Positions 1 to 8,690 of a stretch of DNA of 64,000 nucleotides are shown piece by piece (the stretch's first letter is position 1; every line of letters begins with the position of its first letter). A model generated the notes under the pieces. That model worked only from the letters and a program-made list of their open reading frames with translations. It ran no database searches and was not told where the DNA came from. The stretch spans positions 1 through 64,000 of the forward strand of contig JAKSIX010000003.1 in the NCBI GenBank assembly GCA_024398595.1, given 5' to 3'. The position numbers and the translations under genes were made by a program. Source of the stretch: Bacteroidaceae bacterium. GTDB lineage: Bacteria; Bacteroidota; Bacteroidia; Bacteroidales; Bacteroidaceae.

Positions 1-543
1 GGTATGCTTACCAATTTCCCGACAATCCGCAAGGCTGTGAAGAAGATGGCTACCATCGATAAGCTGACAAGCGACGGTACGTATGCGAATCTGTCAAAGC
101 GTGAGACCCTTCAGATATCACGTCAGAGAGCGAAACTTGAGAAGAACCTCGGTTCAATCGCTGACCTGTCACGTCTGCCGGCAGCTCTTTTCGTAATTGA
201 TGTACTCAAGGAGAACATCGCTGTACGTGAGGCTAACCGTCTGGGTATTCCGGTATTCGGTATCGTTGATACAAACTCGGATCCTTCTGAGATTGACTAT
301 GTGATTCCGGCAAATGATGATGCTACGAAGTCTGTTGAGGCTATCCTTGGTGCCTGCTGCGCCGCTATAGCAGAGGGGCTGGAGGAGCGCAAGGCAGAGA
401 AGGTTGACGAGGCTGCCGCTGAAGAACAGGAAGACAAACCGGAGCGTCCGCGTCGTGAGCGTATCCGCAAGGTACAGAAACCGGCTGAGGATATAGAGGA
501 GACTCCTGCAGAGGAGGCTAAGGCTGATGAGGCAGAGGCTTGA
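1..543 (+). CDS. rpsB: 30S ribosomal protein S2 (5' partial)
   Basis: C-terminal part of ribosomal protein S2 of the small subunit; the start lies before the window and the reading frame is open from base 1. The visible start GMLTNFPTIRKAVKKM and the later block ALFVIDVLKENIAVREANRL with GIPVFGIVDTNSDPSEIDYV are typical S2. After about residue 125 the protein carries an acidic, Glu/Ala/Lys-rich tail of about 55 residues, which resembles the extended tails of Bacteroidota S2. It is followed after 28 bases by tsf, the usual rpsB-tsf pair. Identity is certain; only the length is unknown. Confidence 0.97.
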   Translation, partial: GMLTNFPTIRKAVKKMATIDKLTSDGTYANLSKRETLQISRQRAKLEKNLGSIADLSRLPAALFVIDVLKENIAVREANRLGIPVFGIVDTNSDPSEIDYVIPANDDATKSVEAILGACCAAIAEGLEERKAEKVDEAAAEEQEDKPERPRRERIRKVQKPAEDIEETPAEEAKADEAEA

Positions 544-571
544 TGTTCATTAACCGATAAATTTTAAAGAA

Positions 572-1399
572 ATGGCTATAACCGTTACTGATATTAACAA
601 ACTGCGCACCAAGACAGGTGCCGGTATGGTTGATTGCAAGAAGGCTCTCACCGAGGCTGAGGGCGATTTTGAGAAGGCAGTTGAGATTATCCGCAAGAAG
701 GGTCTTGCAGTTGCTGCAAAGCGTTCTGACCGTGAGGCTTCTGAGGGTTGCGTGCTCGTAAAGGTTGACGGCAACTTCGGTGCTATCATAGCTCTCAAGT
801 GCGAGACCGACTTCGTTGCAAACAACGCTGATTTCGTTAAGCTGACACGCGACATTCTGGATGCTGCCGTAGCGGCACGCTGCAAGTCTCTTGATGAGGT
901 AAAGGCTCTGAAGTTTGGTGATACCACAGTGGAGAAGGCTGTTGTAGAGCGTACCGGCATTGTAGGTGAGAAGATGGAACTCGATGGTTACAACTGGATT
1001 GAGGCTCCTGAGATTGCATCATACAACCATCAGGGTAAGAACTTCCTTTGCGTGCTGGTAGCATTCAACAAGGAGGTAGCTGATAAGGATTATGTTCATG
1101 AGGTAGCTCTGCAGGTTGCAGCCCAGAACCCAATCGCCGTATGTCCGGAGGAAGTTCCTGCTGATGTCATTGCACGTGAGAAGGAAATCGCTGCCGACAA
1201 GGCACGTCAGGAGGGCAAACCGGAGAATATGATTGAGCGTATTGCCGAGGGTCGTATGAAGAAGTTCTATGATGAGAGCTGTCTGCTCAACCAGAAGTAT
1301 ATCTGCGATGAGAAGCAGAGTGTTGCCGATTATCTGAAGGCTCTTGACAAGGAGCTGACAGTAAAGGCATTCCGCCGCTTTACACTCAAGTCAGAGTAA
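572..1399 (+). CDS. tsf: Translation elongation factor Ts
   Basis: Guanine-nucleotide exchange factor that regenerates EF-Tu-GTP in the cytoplasm. The 275-residue protein starts with the EF-Ts N-terminal UBA-like module (MAITVTDINKLRTKTGAGM, then DCKKALTEAEGDFEKAVEII), followed by the TDFVAN motif near residue 75 that contacts EF-Tu. Length fits the family. It lies 28 bases after rpsB and is followed by a hairpin terminator, so the two are very likely one transcript. The ATG at 572 directly opens the conserved N-terminus. Confidence 0.97.
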   Translation: MAITVTDINKLRTKTGAGMVDCKKALTEAEGDFEKAVEIIRKKGLAVAAKRSDREASEGCVLVKVDGNFGAIIALKCETDFVANNADFVKLTRDILDAAVAARCKSLDEVKALKFGDTTVEKAVVERTGIVGEKMELDGYNWIEAPEIASYNHQGKNFLCVLVAFNKEVADKDYVHEVALQVAAQNPIAVCPEEVPADVIAREKEIAADKARQEGKPENMIERIAEGRMKKFYDESCLLNQKYICDEKQSVADYLKALDKELTVKAFRRFTLKSE

Positions 1400-1418
1400 T
1401 TCTGTAACAACAATAATG

Positions 1419-1452
1419 AGGGTCAGAGTCCTGAAGGGTTCTGACCCTTTTA
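1419..1452 (+). terminator. Rho-independent terminator after tsf
   Basis: A 9-bp stem (1419-1427 AGGGTCAGA with 1440-1448 TCTGACCCT) is followed by a T-rich run. It ends the rpsB-tsf transcript and lies against the 3' end of the convergent SUI1-family gene. Confidence 0.8.
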
Positions 1453-1794
1453 TTTTGTGTCTTTGTATCCGCTGTCTCTGAGACGGTTGATGATTTTCTC
1501 CTTAAGGTCACCCTGTATGAGTATTTCTCCGTCCTTGACGGCACCGCCTGTCCCGCAGAAAGTCTTGAGTGAGCGTGCCAGTTCTTTAATGTCCTCGTCA
1601 GATCCCGAGAATCCGTGTACTATTGTCACTGTCTTGCCACCGTGGCCGTGCTTCTCTACCGATACACGCAGCTTTTGCCTTTCAGCCGGCAGTGTATCCT
1701 CCCCGGTAGCATCGTCTGTCTCGTATTTGAAATCGGGATTGGTGGAATAGACCATTCCCAGCCGTTCTTTCCAGTCATTGTCTCTCTTTCCCAT
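1450..1794 (-). CDS. SUI1/eIF1-family translation factor (YciH-like)
   Basis: 114-residue protein. The C-terminal half, roughly residues 38-112 (KLRVSVEKHGHGGKTVTIVH, GFSGSDEDIKELARSLKTFC, GTGGAVKDGEILIQGD), is a clear SUI1 domain with the GxGGxVKDGEIxIQGD signature. In bacteria these YciH-type proteins resemble eukaryotic initiation factor eIF1 and probably act at initiation or in stress; the exact role is not settled. It is monocistronic, convergent with tsf, and its -7 box lies only 7 bases before the ATG, giving a very short or no leader. Confidence 0.9.
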   Translation of the reverse strand: MGKRDNDWKERLGMVYSTNPDFKYETDDATGEDTLPAERQKLRVSVEKHGHGGKTVTIVHGFSGSDEDIKELARSLKTFCGTGGAVKDGEILIQGDLKEKIINRLRDSGYKDTK

Positions 1795-1801
1795 AGTGAG
1801 C

Positions 1802-1809
1802 CAAAGTTA
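1802..1809 (-). promoter_or_regulatory. -7 box of the SUI1-family gene
   Basis: Reads TAACTTTG on the minus strand, a full match to the Bacteroides TAnnTTTG -7 element. The neighbouring repeat supplies a TTG 20 bases upstream. The box ends 7 bases before the ATG at 1794, so transcription should start at or very near the start codon. Confidence 0.65.
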
Positions 1810-1817
1810 GTTCAAAT

Positions 1818-1878
1818 ATTCAAGCTTCGCAAGTTACTGATAACTGTCATTCAGGATCTTCCTAGGCGAAACTTGAAT
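1818..1878. repeat. AACTTG-family inverted repeat
   Basis: Minus-strand AACTTGCGAAGCTTGAAT (1818-1835) faces a plus-strand partner GCGAAACTTGAAT (1866-1878), forming a 13-bp inverted repeat with one mismatch. A near copy, AACTTGCGATACTTGAAT on the minus strand, lies at 20639-20656. Both copies sit just upstream of a minus-strand TAACTTTG box, so the repeat may provide the -33 part of two promoters. Origin unknown; it looks like a small dispersed intergenic element. Confidence 0.6.
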
Positions 1879-1905
1879 AATATCCTTATATGACCCCACC
1901 TACAT

Positions 1906-1972
1906 CCTCCCCTCAGGGGAGGACCCAGCCGAGAACGGCTGGAACTCAAGTTGCACATGTGCAACTTGAGTT
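1906..1972. repeat. Array of three abutting perfect hairpins
   Basis: Three palindromes lie end to end: 1906-1922 (CCTCCCC, loop TCA, GGGGAGG), 1925-1942 (CCAGCCG, loop AGAA, CGGCTGG) and 1943-1972, a perfect 30-bp palindrome centred on CACATGTG. The core of the last, CAAGTTGCACATGTGCAA with its symmetric end, recurs with one mismatched pair at 20651-20672. None is followed by a T run, so they are not ordinary terminators. They lie just before the FAH-family gene. Confidence 0.8.
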
Positions 1973-2015
1973 AAATCTTTTTGTATTTTCGCATAGCGGA
2001 AAAAATGTAGCGGAC

Positions 2016-2636
2016 ATGAAGATTATATGTGTGGGCTGGAACTATGCCAGACACAATAAAGAACTTGGATATACGTTAAAGGAGGGTGAGGCACCTGTCT
2101 TTTTTTTCAAACCGGACTCGGCCTATCAGAGGAACAGAAAACCGTTTTTTCTGCCCGATTTTTCTGACAGGGTGGAGTATGAGGCGGAACTTGTCTTTAG
2201 AATAGGACGGCTGGGCAAGAGCATAGGTGAGAGATTCGCTGACAGGTATATTGATGCGGTGACGGTCGGCATAGACTTTACGGCACGGGATATGCAGAAC
2301 GAGGCACGTGAGAAAGGGCAACCCTGGGCTCTGAGCAAGGGATTCGATGCATCGGCTGTTACCGGCGATATGAAGCCTGTGGAGTATTATGGAAAGGATA
2401 TGGATAATCTCAGATTCAGACTTGACATTGATGGAGAGACTGTTCAGGAAGGTTATTCAGGGGATATGGTTTTCCCTGTCAGAAAACTGGTTGGATATGT
2501 GAGCAGATTCTGTACTCTGAAGACGGGCGACCTGATTTTTACCGGTACTCCCAAAGGTGTTGGACCGGTCAGTGTGGGTCAGCATCTGCAAGGGTATCTG
2601 GAGGGTGAGAAGGTGTTGGATTTTCATATAAGATAG
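2016..2636 (+). CDS. Fumarylacetoacetate hydrolase (FAH) family protein
   Basis: 206-residue FAH-fold protein. The start at 2016 opens directly with the conserved MKIICVGWNYARHNKEL; an upstream in-frame extension would run through the hairpin array and is unlikely. The metal site is visible as VEYEAELVFRIG near residue 50, and FDASAVTG, TGTPKGVGPV and GDLIFTG fit the family. Members include hydratases, isomerases, acylpyruvases and oxaloacetate decarboxylases, so the substrate is not predictable. The stop is separated by one base from the porU start, which suggests cotranscription with porU-porV. A weak TATTTTCG box lies at 1984-1991. Confidence 0.9.
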   Translation: MKIICVGWNYARHNKELGYTLKEGEAPVFFFKPDSAYQRNRKPFFLPDFSDRVEYEAELVFRIGRLGKSIGERFADRYIDAVTVGIDFTARDMQNEAREKGQPWALSKGFDASAVTGDMKPVEYYGKDMDNLRFRLDIDGETVQEGYSGDMVFPVRKLVGYVSRFCTLKTGDLIFTGTPKGVGPVSVGQHLQGYLEGEKVLDFHIR

Positions 2637-2637
2637 T

Positions 2638-5600
2638 GTGTCAGTAAGGCTGCTGTTGTTTGTCGCGTGTCTTGTGGCTTTGCCTGTTCCGGCTTTGGCC
2701 CAGGATTTCATTGATGTAGACTGGACGACGATGGACAGTGATACTCTGTTGCCGTATTTTGAACGTCAGTTGGTTCTTGACGATGATTTCAAGCGATGCA
2801 GATATGATGCCGGAATTGAATATCCGGAATTTGTTCCAGTCAGTGTGCATGAAATGTCTCTTTGGAGACTGGACCGGTATGTATCAGAAATAGGCTCGTG
2901 GCCTGAGATATCTGCAGAGGTCGGTTCAAGCCGTGGAACAGGTCTGCTTGATGTGTCATTTATCCCGTTGGTATTGCGGAATGGGGTCTGGTACAAGATA
3001 AATTCCTTTAAACTTGTCGTAAAGAAAACGCCTCAGCCTTCCAGGCTGACTGCTGCGGCGCAGGAGTCGGTTGCGAGGTATAAGGGTGAGTCTGTGCTGA
3101 ATAGCGGAAAATGGTACAAGATCAGGGTGACGGATTCCGGAGTTTATAGAATGACGGCGGATTTCCTGTCAAGGACAGGGTTCTCAGATCCGTCAAAAGT
3201 ACGGTTGTACGGATATGGAGGCGCGTTATTACCGGAACAGGGCATAGAGAATCTGACTGATGATCTGGAGGAAGTCCCATTATGGCGCGAAAATGGTTCG
3301 CTGCTGTTCTATGCTCAGGGACCATTGTCCTGGTCCTGTTCTTCAGGTACTTATGCGCATCAGTGGAACACATATTCGCGATACGGTTACTATTTCATAA
3401 CGGAAAGTAGCGATGCGGCACCTGCGGAAGTACCGGAGATGCCTGTGTATGAAGGCAGTGCGGAAATTATATCTACTACGCCTGATTATGCCCTGTACGA
3501 GAAGGATGCCTTCAGCTGGTATCATTCAGGACGCACTTTCTTTGACGATTATGATTATGTGAACGGTGCAGTCCAGTCTTACAGGTTCAGATTGGATGAC
3601 CTGATTGCCGGCACAGTACGTATGGACTTGTCTTTTTCTGCAAATGGGGCTGCGGCAAGCTCTGTTGAGGTGAAAGTCAATAACGTTATGGCCGGTACTA
3701 TGAATATCCGGGGATTGGTTTCAAACAATGTGGCGGAACAGGCGAAATCGACATTTCATTGTCCGAGTCAGTTCGTTCAGGACAATACTGTCCAATTATA
3801 TCATAAAAGACAGGACGGCGTGTCTGGAAGATTGGATTATATACGTCTGAACTATACCAGAAATCTTGTAATGCATGGCTCTTCCATGAGATTCAGGACT
3901 GCTTCCAGAATAAATGCCAGTTTCAGAATATCTGTACAGGGTGATGTGGTGGTGTGGAATATAGGCAGCAATGGAAGTATAAGTGTGGTGCCTTCTGTGG
4001 TATCAGACGGCTATTGCCTGACATCGGCGGTAAGCTGTATGGCCGGCAGTGAATTCGTGGCTGTTGATACAGATGCGGAATTTCCGGAGCCTGAGAGAGT
4101 CGGTGTAGTTGGGAATCAGAATCTGCACGGTATGGAATCAGTTGATATGGTGATTATAGTCCCTTCCAGTGGCAGGCTGACTGCACAGGCTGAGCGTCTT
4201 GCCGATGCGCACAGAAAGCTTGACAATATGTCCGTGGTGGTTGTGCCTGCGGATAAGATATACAATGAATTTTCCTCAGGTACTCCTGACGCTACGGCGT
4301 ACAGACGTTTCCTGAAGATGATATATGACCATGGAACGGGTGATGACAGATTGCGCTATCTTCTGCTTTTCGGCGATGGAGCGTGGGATAACCGTATGCA
4401 GACTTTGGCATGGCGCAATATGTCTCCGGACGATTATCTGCTCTGCTATGAATCGGAGAACAGTTTAAGTGAAACGGAATCGTACGTTGCGGAGGATTAT
4501 TACGGGTTGCTAGAGGACGGAAAGGGCGGTAAACTGTTGTCGGAGAAGGTCGATATAGGTGTCGGCAGGTTCCCTGTATGGAATGTGACAGATGCCACCG
4601 TGATGGTGGATAAGACAATCTCGTATATGAAAGGTGAATATGCGGGTGACTGGCAGAACAACATTGTAGTATTGGGTGATGACGGAGACAATAACCTGCA
4701 TATGTCCCAGGCAGACCGTCTGGCGGAGATGGTATTGGACGGGAATCCGTCGCTGAACGTGAAGAAAATATATTGGGATGCCTATAAAATGGAATCCTCT
4801 GCTGCAGGAAACACGTATCCTACAGTCCGTAACGAAATTTTCCGTCAGCTTGAATATGGTGCACTGCTGGTCAATTATACAGGTCATGGGAGCCAGAGTA
4901 TCCTGTCTCATGAAATGGTATTCGGTATGAGCGATTTTGCGTCATTGACATCACCGAGACTTCCGCTCTGGGTGACCGCTTCGTGCGATATTACACCGTT
5001 TGACAATACCGGGGAGATGAACGGTAAAATGGCATTGCTGAATAGGAAGGGCGGTGCCATGGCAATGCTTACGACTACCCGTACAGTGTATTCCAACCGT
5101 AATGAGAAAATCAATAATCTGTTTGACTCATACGTGTTGAAAAGTGAGAACGGTATAGGTGATGCTCTCCGACTGACAAAGGTACAATTGGCATCGGCAG
5201 GAGGAGATCTTACTGCGAATAAGCTGCACTATGTGTTGTTGGGAGATCCTGCGATGCATCTTGCAGTACCGGAATACCGTATCATTGTCGATTCGGTATC
5301 AACAGGTAAAATGAAAGATTCGAAGCCTATAGCTCAGGCTGGAGGAAAGATGCACGTGGCCGGACATATTGAGAACCTTGACGGCAGCAGGTTCAACGGT
5401 CTGATATATCCAAGACTTTATGACAGCCGTGATAAGGTCGTAACGAGAAATAATCAGAGAGCGGATACGGCATTTTGCTATTATGATTATGCCAGACTGC
5501 TGTTCAGCGGTTCCGATTCTGTGCGCGACGGGCGATTCTCGTTAGAGATGCCTGTGCCTAAGGATATAAGTTATTCCGGTGAGGCCGGGCATCTGCTACT

Positions 5601-6342
5601 GTACGCCAGATCCGGTGACGGACATACGGCAAACGGTCATTTCAATGATTTTCTTGTTGGTGGAACTGCCTCTTCGGAACAGTCGGATACGACAGGACCG
5701 AAGATTACGTTGTATCTGAATTATCCTGAATTCCCATATTGGGGACAGGTGAATACGACTCCTTGTTTCATTGCCGAGCTTGAGGACGAGTCCGGCATCA
5801 ATTTCTCCGGTACCGGGGTCGGTCATGACCTGATACTTCAGATAGACAATGATACCAGATACTCATACGTACTGAACGGGTATTACACTGCATCGGAAGG
5901 TGATTACAGACGCGGAAGGGTTGTCTATCAGATACCGCAGCTCCCGATAGGAAAACATACTCTGGCGTTCCGTGCATGGGATATTATGAACAACTCATCG
6001 ACGGACAGACTCGGATTTGAGGTCGCAGAAGGGGTAAGTCCCAAGGTAAGAAGCGTAAGCCTGACAGAGAATCCTGCCAGGAGCAGGACTTCGTTTGTGA
6101 TAAATCACGACCGGCCTGGCAGTCTTGCCACGGCTATGGTGGAGGTTATTGACGCAAACGGACGTGTGTTGTGGAATACTCTCGTCAATGACAATGCCCG
6201 TTCTGGGGTATGCATCATAGATTGGAAAGTGTGCAGCAGTTCAGGACAGCCTCTGAATCCAGGTATGTACATATATAAAGTGACATTGGTTGATACCGAT
6301 GGCGCTTCATTGCAGGAGTGTGGCAAGTTAGTCGTGATATAA
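2638..6342 (+). CDS. porU: T9SS sortase PorU (C25-family peptidase)
   Basis: 1234-residue outer-surface protease-like sortase of the type IX secretion system. In Porphyromonas PorU removes the C-terminal signal of cargo proteins and links them to lipopolysaccharide. A signal peptide (residues 1-21, ending ALA) starts at a GTG codon one base after the FAH gene. The gingipain-type C25 catalytic pair is intact: His750 in NYTGHGSQS and Cys783 in VTASCDITPFDN. The last 90 or so residues form a type A T9SS sorting domain (NPARSRTSFVINHD ... MYIYKVTLVD). Length is close to known PorU. porV follows, the classic partner that anchors PorU at the outer membrane. Confidence 0.93.
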   Translation: MSVRLLLFVACLVALPVPALAQDFIDVDWTTMDSDTLLPYFERQLVLDDDFKRCRYDAGIEYPEFVPVSVHEMSLWRLDRYVSEIGSWPEISAEVGSSRGTGLLDVSFIPLVLRNGVWYKINSFKLVVKKTPQPSRLTAAAQESVARYKGESVLNSGKWYKIRVTDSGVYRMTADFLSRTGFSDPSKVRLYGYGGALLPEQGIENLTDDLEEVPLWRENGSLLFYAQGPLSWSCSSGTYAHQWNTYSRYGYYFITESSDAAPAEVPEMPVYEGSAEIISTTPDYALYEKDAFSWYHSGRTFFDDYDYVNGAVQSYRFRLDDLIAGTVRMDLSFSANGAAASSVEVKVNNVMAGTMNIRGLVSNNVAEQAKSTFHCPSQFVQDNTVQLYHKRQDGVSGRLDYIRLNYTRNLVMHGSSMRFRTASRINASFRISVQGDVVVWNIGSNGSISVVPSVVSDGYCLTSAVSCMAGSEFVAVDTDAEFPEPERVGVVGNQNLHGMESVDMVIIVPSSGRLTAQAERLADAHRKLDNMSVVVVPADKIYNEFSSGTPDATAYRRFLKMIYDHGTGDDRLRYLLLFGDGAWDNRMQTLAWRNMSPDDYLLCYESENSLSETESYVAEDYYGLLEDGKGGKLLSEKVDIGVGRFPVWNVTDATVMVDKTISYMKGEYAGDWQNNIVVLGDDGDNNLHMSQADRLAEMVLDGNPSLNVKKIYWDAYKMESSAAGNTYPTVRNEIFRQLEYGALLVNYTGHGSQSILSHEMVFGMSDFASLTSPRLPLWVTASCDITPFDNTGEMNGKMALLNRKGGAMAMLTTTRTVYSNRNEKINNLFDSYVLKSENGIGDALRLTKVQLASAGGDLTANKLHYVLLGDPAMHLAVPEYRIIVDSVSTGKMKDSKPIAQAGGKMHVAGHIENLDGSRFNGLIYPRLYDSRDKVVTRNNQRADTAFCYYDYARLLFSGSDSVRDGRFSLEMPVPKDISYSGEAGHLLLYARSGDGHTANGHFNDFLVGGTASSEQSDTTGPKITLYLNYPEFPYWGQVNTTPCFIAELEDESGINFSGTGVGHDLILQIDNDTRYSYVLNGYYTASEGDYRRGRVVYQIPQLPIGKHTLAFRAWDIMNNSSTDRLGFEVAEGVSPKVRSVSLTENPARSRTSFVINHDRPGSLATAMVEVIDANGRVLWNTLVNDNARSGVCIIDWKVCSSSGQPLNPGMYIYKVTLVDTDGASLQECGKLVVI

Positions 6343-6398
6343 TGTTAAAAACGGGCAACAAGGACAATAAAAGGCGGTATTATTTGTTTTATATCCGG

Positions 6399-7598
6399 AT
6401 GAAGAGGACGGTATTTGCGATATATGTGCTTCTGACGGTGACTGCGTTGCCGGCTTTGGCCCAGAAGGATATGTTCAATCCCGTATATACGGGTGTGACA
6501 TCGTTGTCCATAGCACCTGACCCACGGGCCGGATCAATGGGTGATGTAGGCTGCGCTACCGATCCGTATTATGATACGAATAACCAGTTTTGGAATGCAG
6601 CCAAGTTCCCTTATACCAAGAGTCCGGCAGGACTGTCCCTCTCATACACACCATGGTTGAGAAAACTCGTCAGTGATATAGATTTGGCCTATCTGACCGG
6701 TTATGGCAAACTTGACAATTATTCTGCGCTGAGCGGATCTCTGACTTATTTTTCACTTGGTGATGTGATAGCTAACGGCTATACCATACGTCCGTATGAA
6801 TTTTCTGTGGATCTGGCATATTCCAGAATGCTTTCCGAAACATTCTCTTTGGCTGTTGCGCTGCGCTTCATATATTCCGACCTGCAATACAGTTATAGTG
6901 ACGATGTTACGCCCGGCAAGTCTTTTGCCGCAGACATTTCCTGGTATCATAACCGGTATGTGGGCATAGGAAGGCGTGACTGCATGTTCGGACTGGGAAT
7001 GAACATCTCCAATATCGGTACCAAAATTTCGTATAACGGGGGGCAGACAAACGAGTTCATTCCTACGAATCTGAGGTTCGGTGCCTCATTGCTCATACCG
7101 ATTGACGGGTATAACTCAATATCAATCAATGCAGACTTGAATAAGTTGCTGGTGCCTACGAAACCGACATACGCGCAGTTTATGGAGGAAAAGCATCCAG
7201 GGGAAACTGATGACCAATACCGATACGCGGCTGAATATGCCACTTGGGTGGAATCAACAGGTTATAACGACATATCTCCGATTGCCGGTATATTCAAGTC
7301 GTTTGCCGATGCTCCGGGTGGCTTTGCTGAAGAAATGCGCGAAATCTATTTCGGCGTGGGACTGGAGTATATATATAACGACCAGTTCTTTGTGCGGGCC
7401 GGTTATCATTATGAGGATAAGTACAAGGGGAATCGTAAATACTTCACGGTGGGTGCTGGATTCAGGATGAGCGTGTTCTCTTTGGATGCGGCTTATCTGG
7501 TATCGACAGCCCAGAACAACCCATTGGACCAGACATTGCGTTTCTCAATAGCATTCGATTTGGATGGAATAAGAGGACTTGTAGGAAGAGGAAAATGA
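6399..7598 (+). CDS. porV: T9SS outer-membrane protein PorV (LptO)
   Basis: 399-residue beta-barrel protein of the FadL-like PorV family; in the T9SS it receives cargo from the SprA/Sov translocon and delivers it to PorU. The start at 6399 gives a clean signal peptide (MKRTVFAIYVLLTVTALPALA); the frame is open further upstream into porU but without signal-peptide logic. The mature N-terminus PVYTGVTSLSIAPDPRAGSM with GDVGCATDPYYDTNNQFWNA is the hallmark of PorV. The rest is alternating strands ending in an aromatic-rich region. It overlaps ispF by 4 bases (ATGA). Confidence 0.93.
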   Translation: MKRTVFAIYVLLTVTALPALAQKDMFNPVYTGVTSLSIAPDPRAGSMGDVGCATDPYYDTNNQFWNAAKFPYTKSPAGLSLSYTPWLRKLVSDIDLAYLTGYGKLDNYSALSGSLTYFSLGDVIANGYTIRPYEFSVDLAYSRMLSETFSLAVALRFIYSDLQYSYSDDVTPGKSFAADISWYHNRYVGIGRRDCMFGLGMNISNIGTKISYNGGQTNEFIPTNLRFGASLLIPIDGYNSISINADLNKLLVPTKPTYAQFMEEKHPGETDDQYRYAAEYATWVESTGYNDISPIAGIFKSFADAPGGFAEEMREIYFGVGLEYIYNDQFFVRAGYHYEDKYKGNRKYFTVGAGFRMSVFSLDAAYLVSTAQNNPLDQTLRFSIAFDLDGIRGLVGRGK

Positions 7599-8068
7599 TA
7601 AGGGTAGGATTCGGATACGATGTGCATCAGTTCGCGGAGGGACGCTTGCTATGGCTTGGCGGTGTGAATATTCCATACGAAAAGGGCTTGTTGGGACATT
7701 CCGATGCAGATGTGCTGATTCACGCCGTATGCGATGCGTTGCTTGGTGCTGCAAATATGAGGGATATAGGCTATCATTTCCCCGATAAGGATCCGAAGTA
7801 CAAAGGCATAGACAGTAAGATACTGCTGAGGGAATGTGTGTCCCTCATCTCTCAGAAGGGCTTTCGTGTTGGAAATATCGACGTGACCGTCTGTGCGGAG
7901 GAACCGAAACTGAATCCGTATGTTCCGCAGATGTGCGCTGTGATGGCTTCCTGTATGGGAGTGGAAATTGACTCGGTATCAATCAAAGCCACAACGACCG
8001 AGAAACTTGGATTTACCGGACGGAAGGAAGGAATATCAGCCTACGCCGTCTGTCTGATAGAGTCCTGA
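7595..8068 (+). CDS. ispF: 2-C-methyl-D-erythritol 2,4-cyclodiphosphate synthase
   Basis: 157-residue enzyme of the non-mevalonate isoprenoid pathway; it cyclises CDP-methylerythritol 2-phosphate, releasing CMP. Zinc ligands are visible in GYDVHQF (residues 7-13) and GHSDADVLIHAVCDALLGA (about 34-52), and the substrate loop in KATTTEKLGFTGRKEGI near the C-terminus. Length is standard. The start overlaps the porV stop (ATGA), which points to translational coupling. dxr of the same pathway is in a separate operon at 14259. Confidence 0.96.
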   Translation: MIRVGFGYDVHQFAEGRLLWLGGVNIPYEKGLLGHSDADVLIHAVCDALLGAANMRDIGYHFPDKDPKYKGIDSKILLRECVSLISQKGFRVGNIDVTVCAEEPKLNPYVPQMCAVMASCMGVEIDSVSIKATTTEKLGFTGRKEGISAYAVCLIES

Positions 8069-8114
8069 CTGATGTCTGATTAAAGAATGTTGACAGATAC
8101 AGGTAATATTTGGT

Positions 8115-8690
8115 TCAGAACATCTGATGAGTCAGCAGTGGAATTACGGTATCCGGTACAAGTCCTTCCAGCGGTTCACCAGAGGTGATTCTTCTGCGAA
8201 TTTCGGTCGAGCTAATGTTATGGAGAGGACAATCGAGTAGGGTGACATTACTCCTGTTGATTGTTGGAAGTGAGTAACCTTCGCGCGGATAGACTATTAT
8301 CGGATAATTTTTGATGATGTATTCGTGGTCGTACCAGTTGTCGAATTTCGCCCAATTGTCGGCTCCGATGACCAGTATGAACTGCCTGTCTGGGAATGCG
8401 ATGTCCAGTGCTCTGAGCGTATTGGCTGTGTAGGATGGCTTTGGCAGCGAAAACTCGAAATCGGAGGCGAGGATGCCGGCCATGTTTTCGGTGGCTTTGC
8501 GGGTCAATTCCAAACGGTAGCTGTCATCGGTCAGCTGCAGATTCATTTTCCATGGGTTTTGGGGTGTGACCATCAGCCACAACTCGTCCGTCAGGTCTGC
8601 CTCGAGGACAGCTGAAGCTATGGCCAGATGTCCGTTGTGAATGGGGTTGAACGTGCCTCCGAATATGGCAGTCCTTATCAGCTCACTCAT
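8115..8690 (-). CDS. nadD: Nicotinate-nucleotide adenylyltransferase
   Basis: 191-residue NadD, which transfers AMP to nicotinate mononucleotide in NAD synthesis. The N-terminal nucleotidyltransferase signature FGGTFNPIHNGHLAIA (residues 10-25) is complete, and the C-terminal ISSTEIRRRI is present. Length is typical. Its start overlaps the end of gmk by 8 bases, making it the third gene of a leftward yicC-gmk-nadD operon. Confidence 0.95.
   Translation of the reverse strand: MSELIRTAIFGGTFNPIHNGHLAIASAVLEADLTDELWLMVTPQNPWKMNLQLTDDSYRLELTRKATENMAGILASDFEFSLPKPSYTANTLRALDIAFPDRQFILVIGADNWAKFDNWYDHEYIIKNYPIIVYPREGYSLPTINRSNVTLLDCPLHNISSTEIRRRITSGEPLEGLVPDTVIPLLTHQMF

Noticed and set aside
1890-2015. 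N-terminal extension of the FAH-family protein
   Set aside because: It would translate the hairpin array; the conserved family N-terminus starts at the ATG at 2016.
6318-6398. Longer PorV start inside porU
   Set aside because: The extension puts 27 charged residues before an otherwise good signal peptide; the ATG at 6399 is right for an exported barrel.
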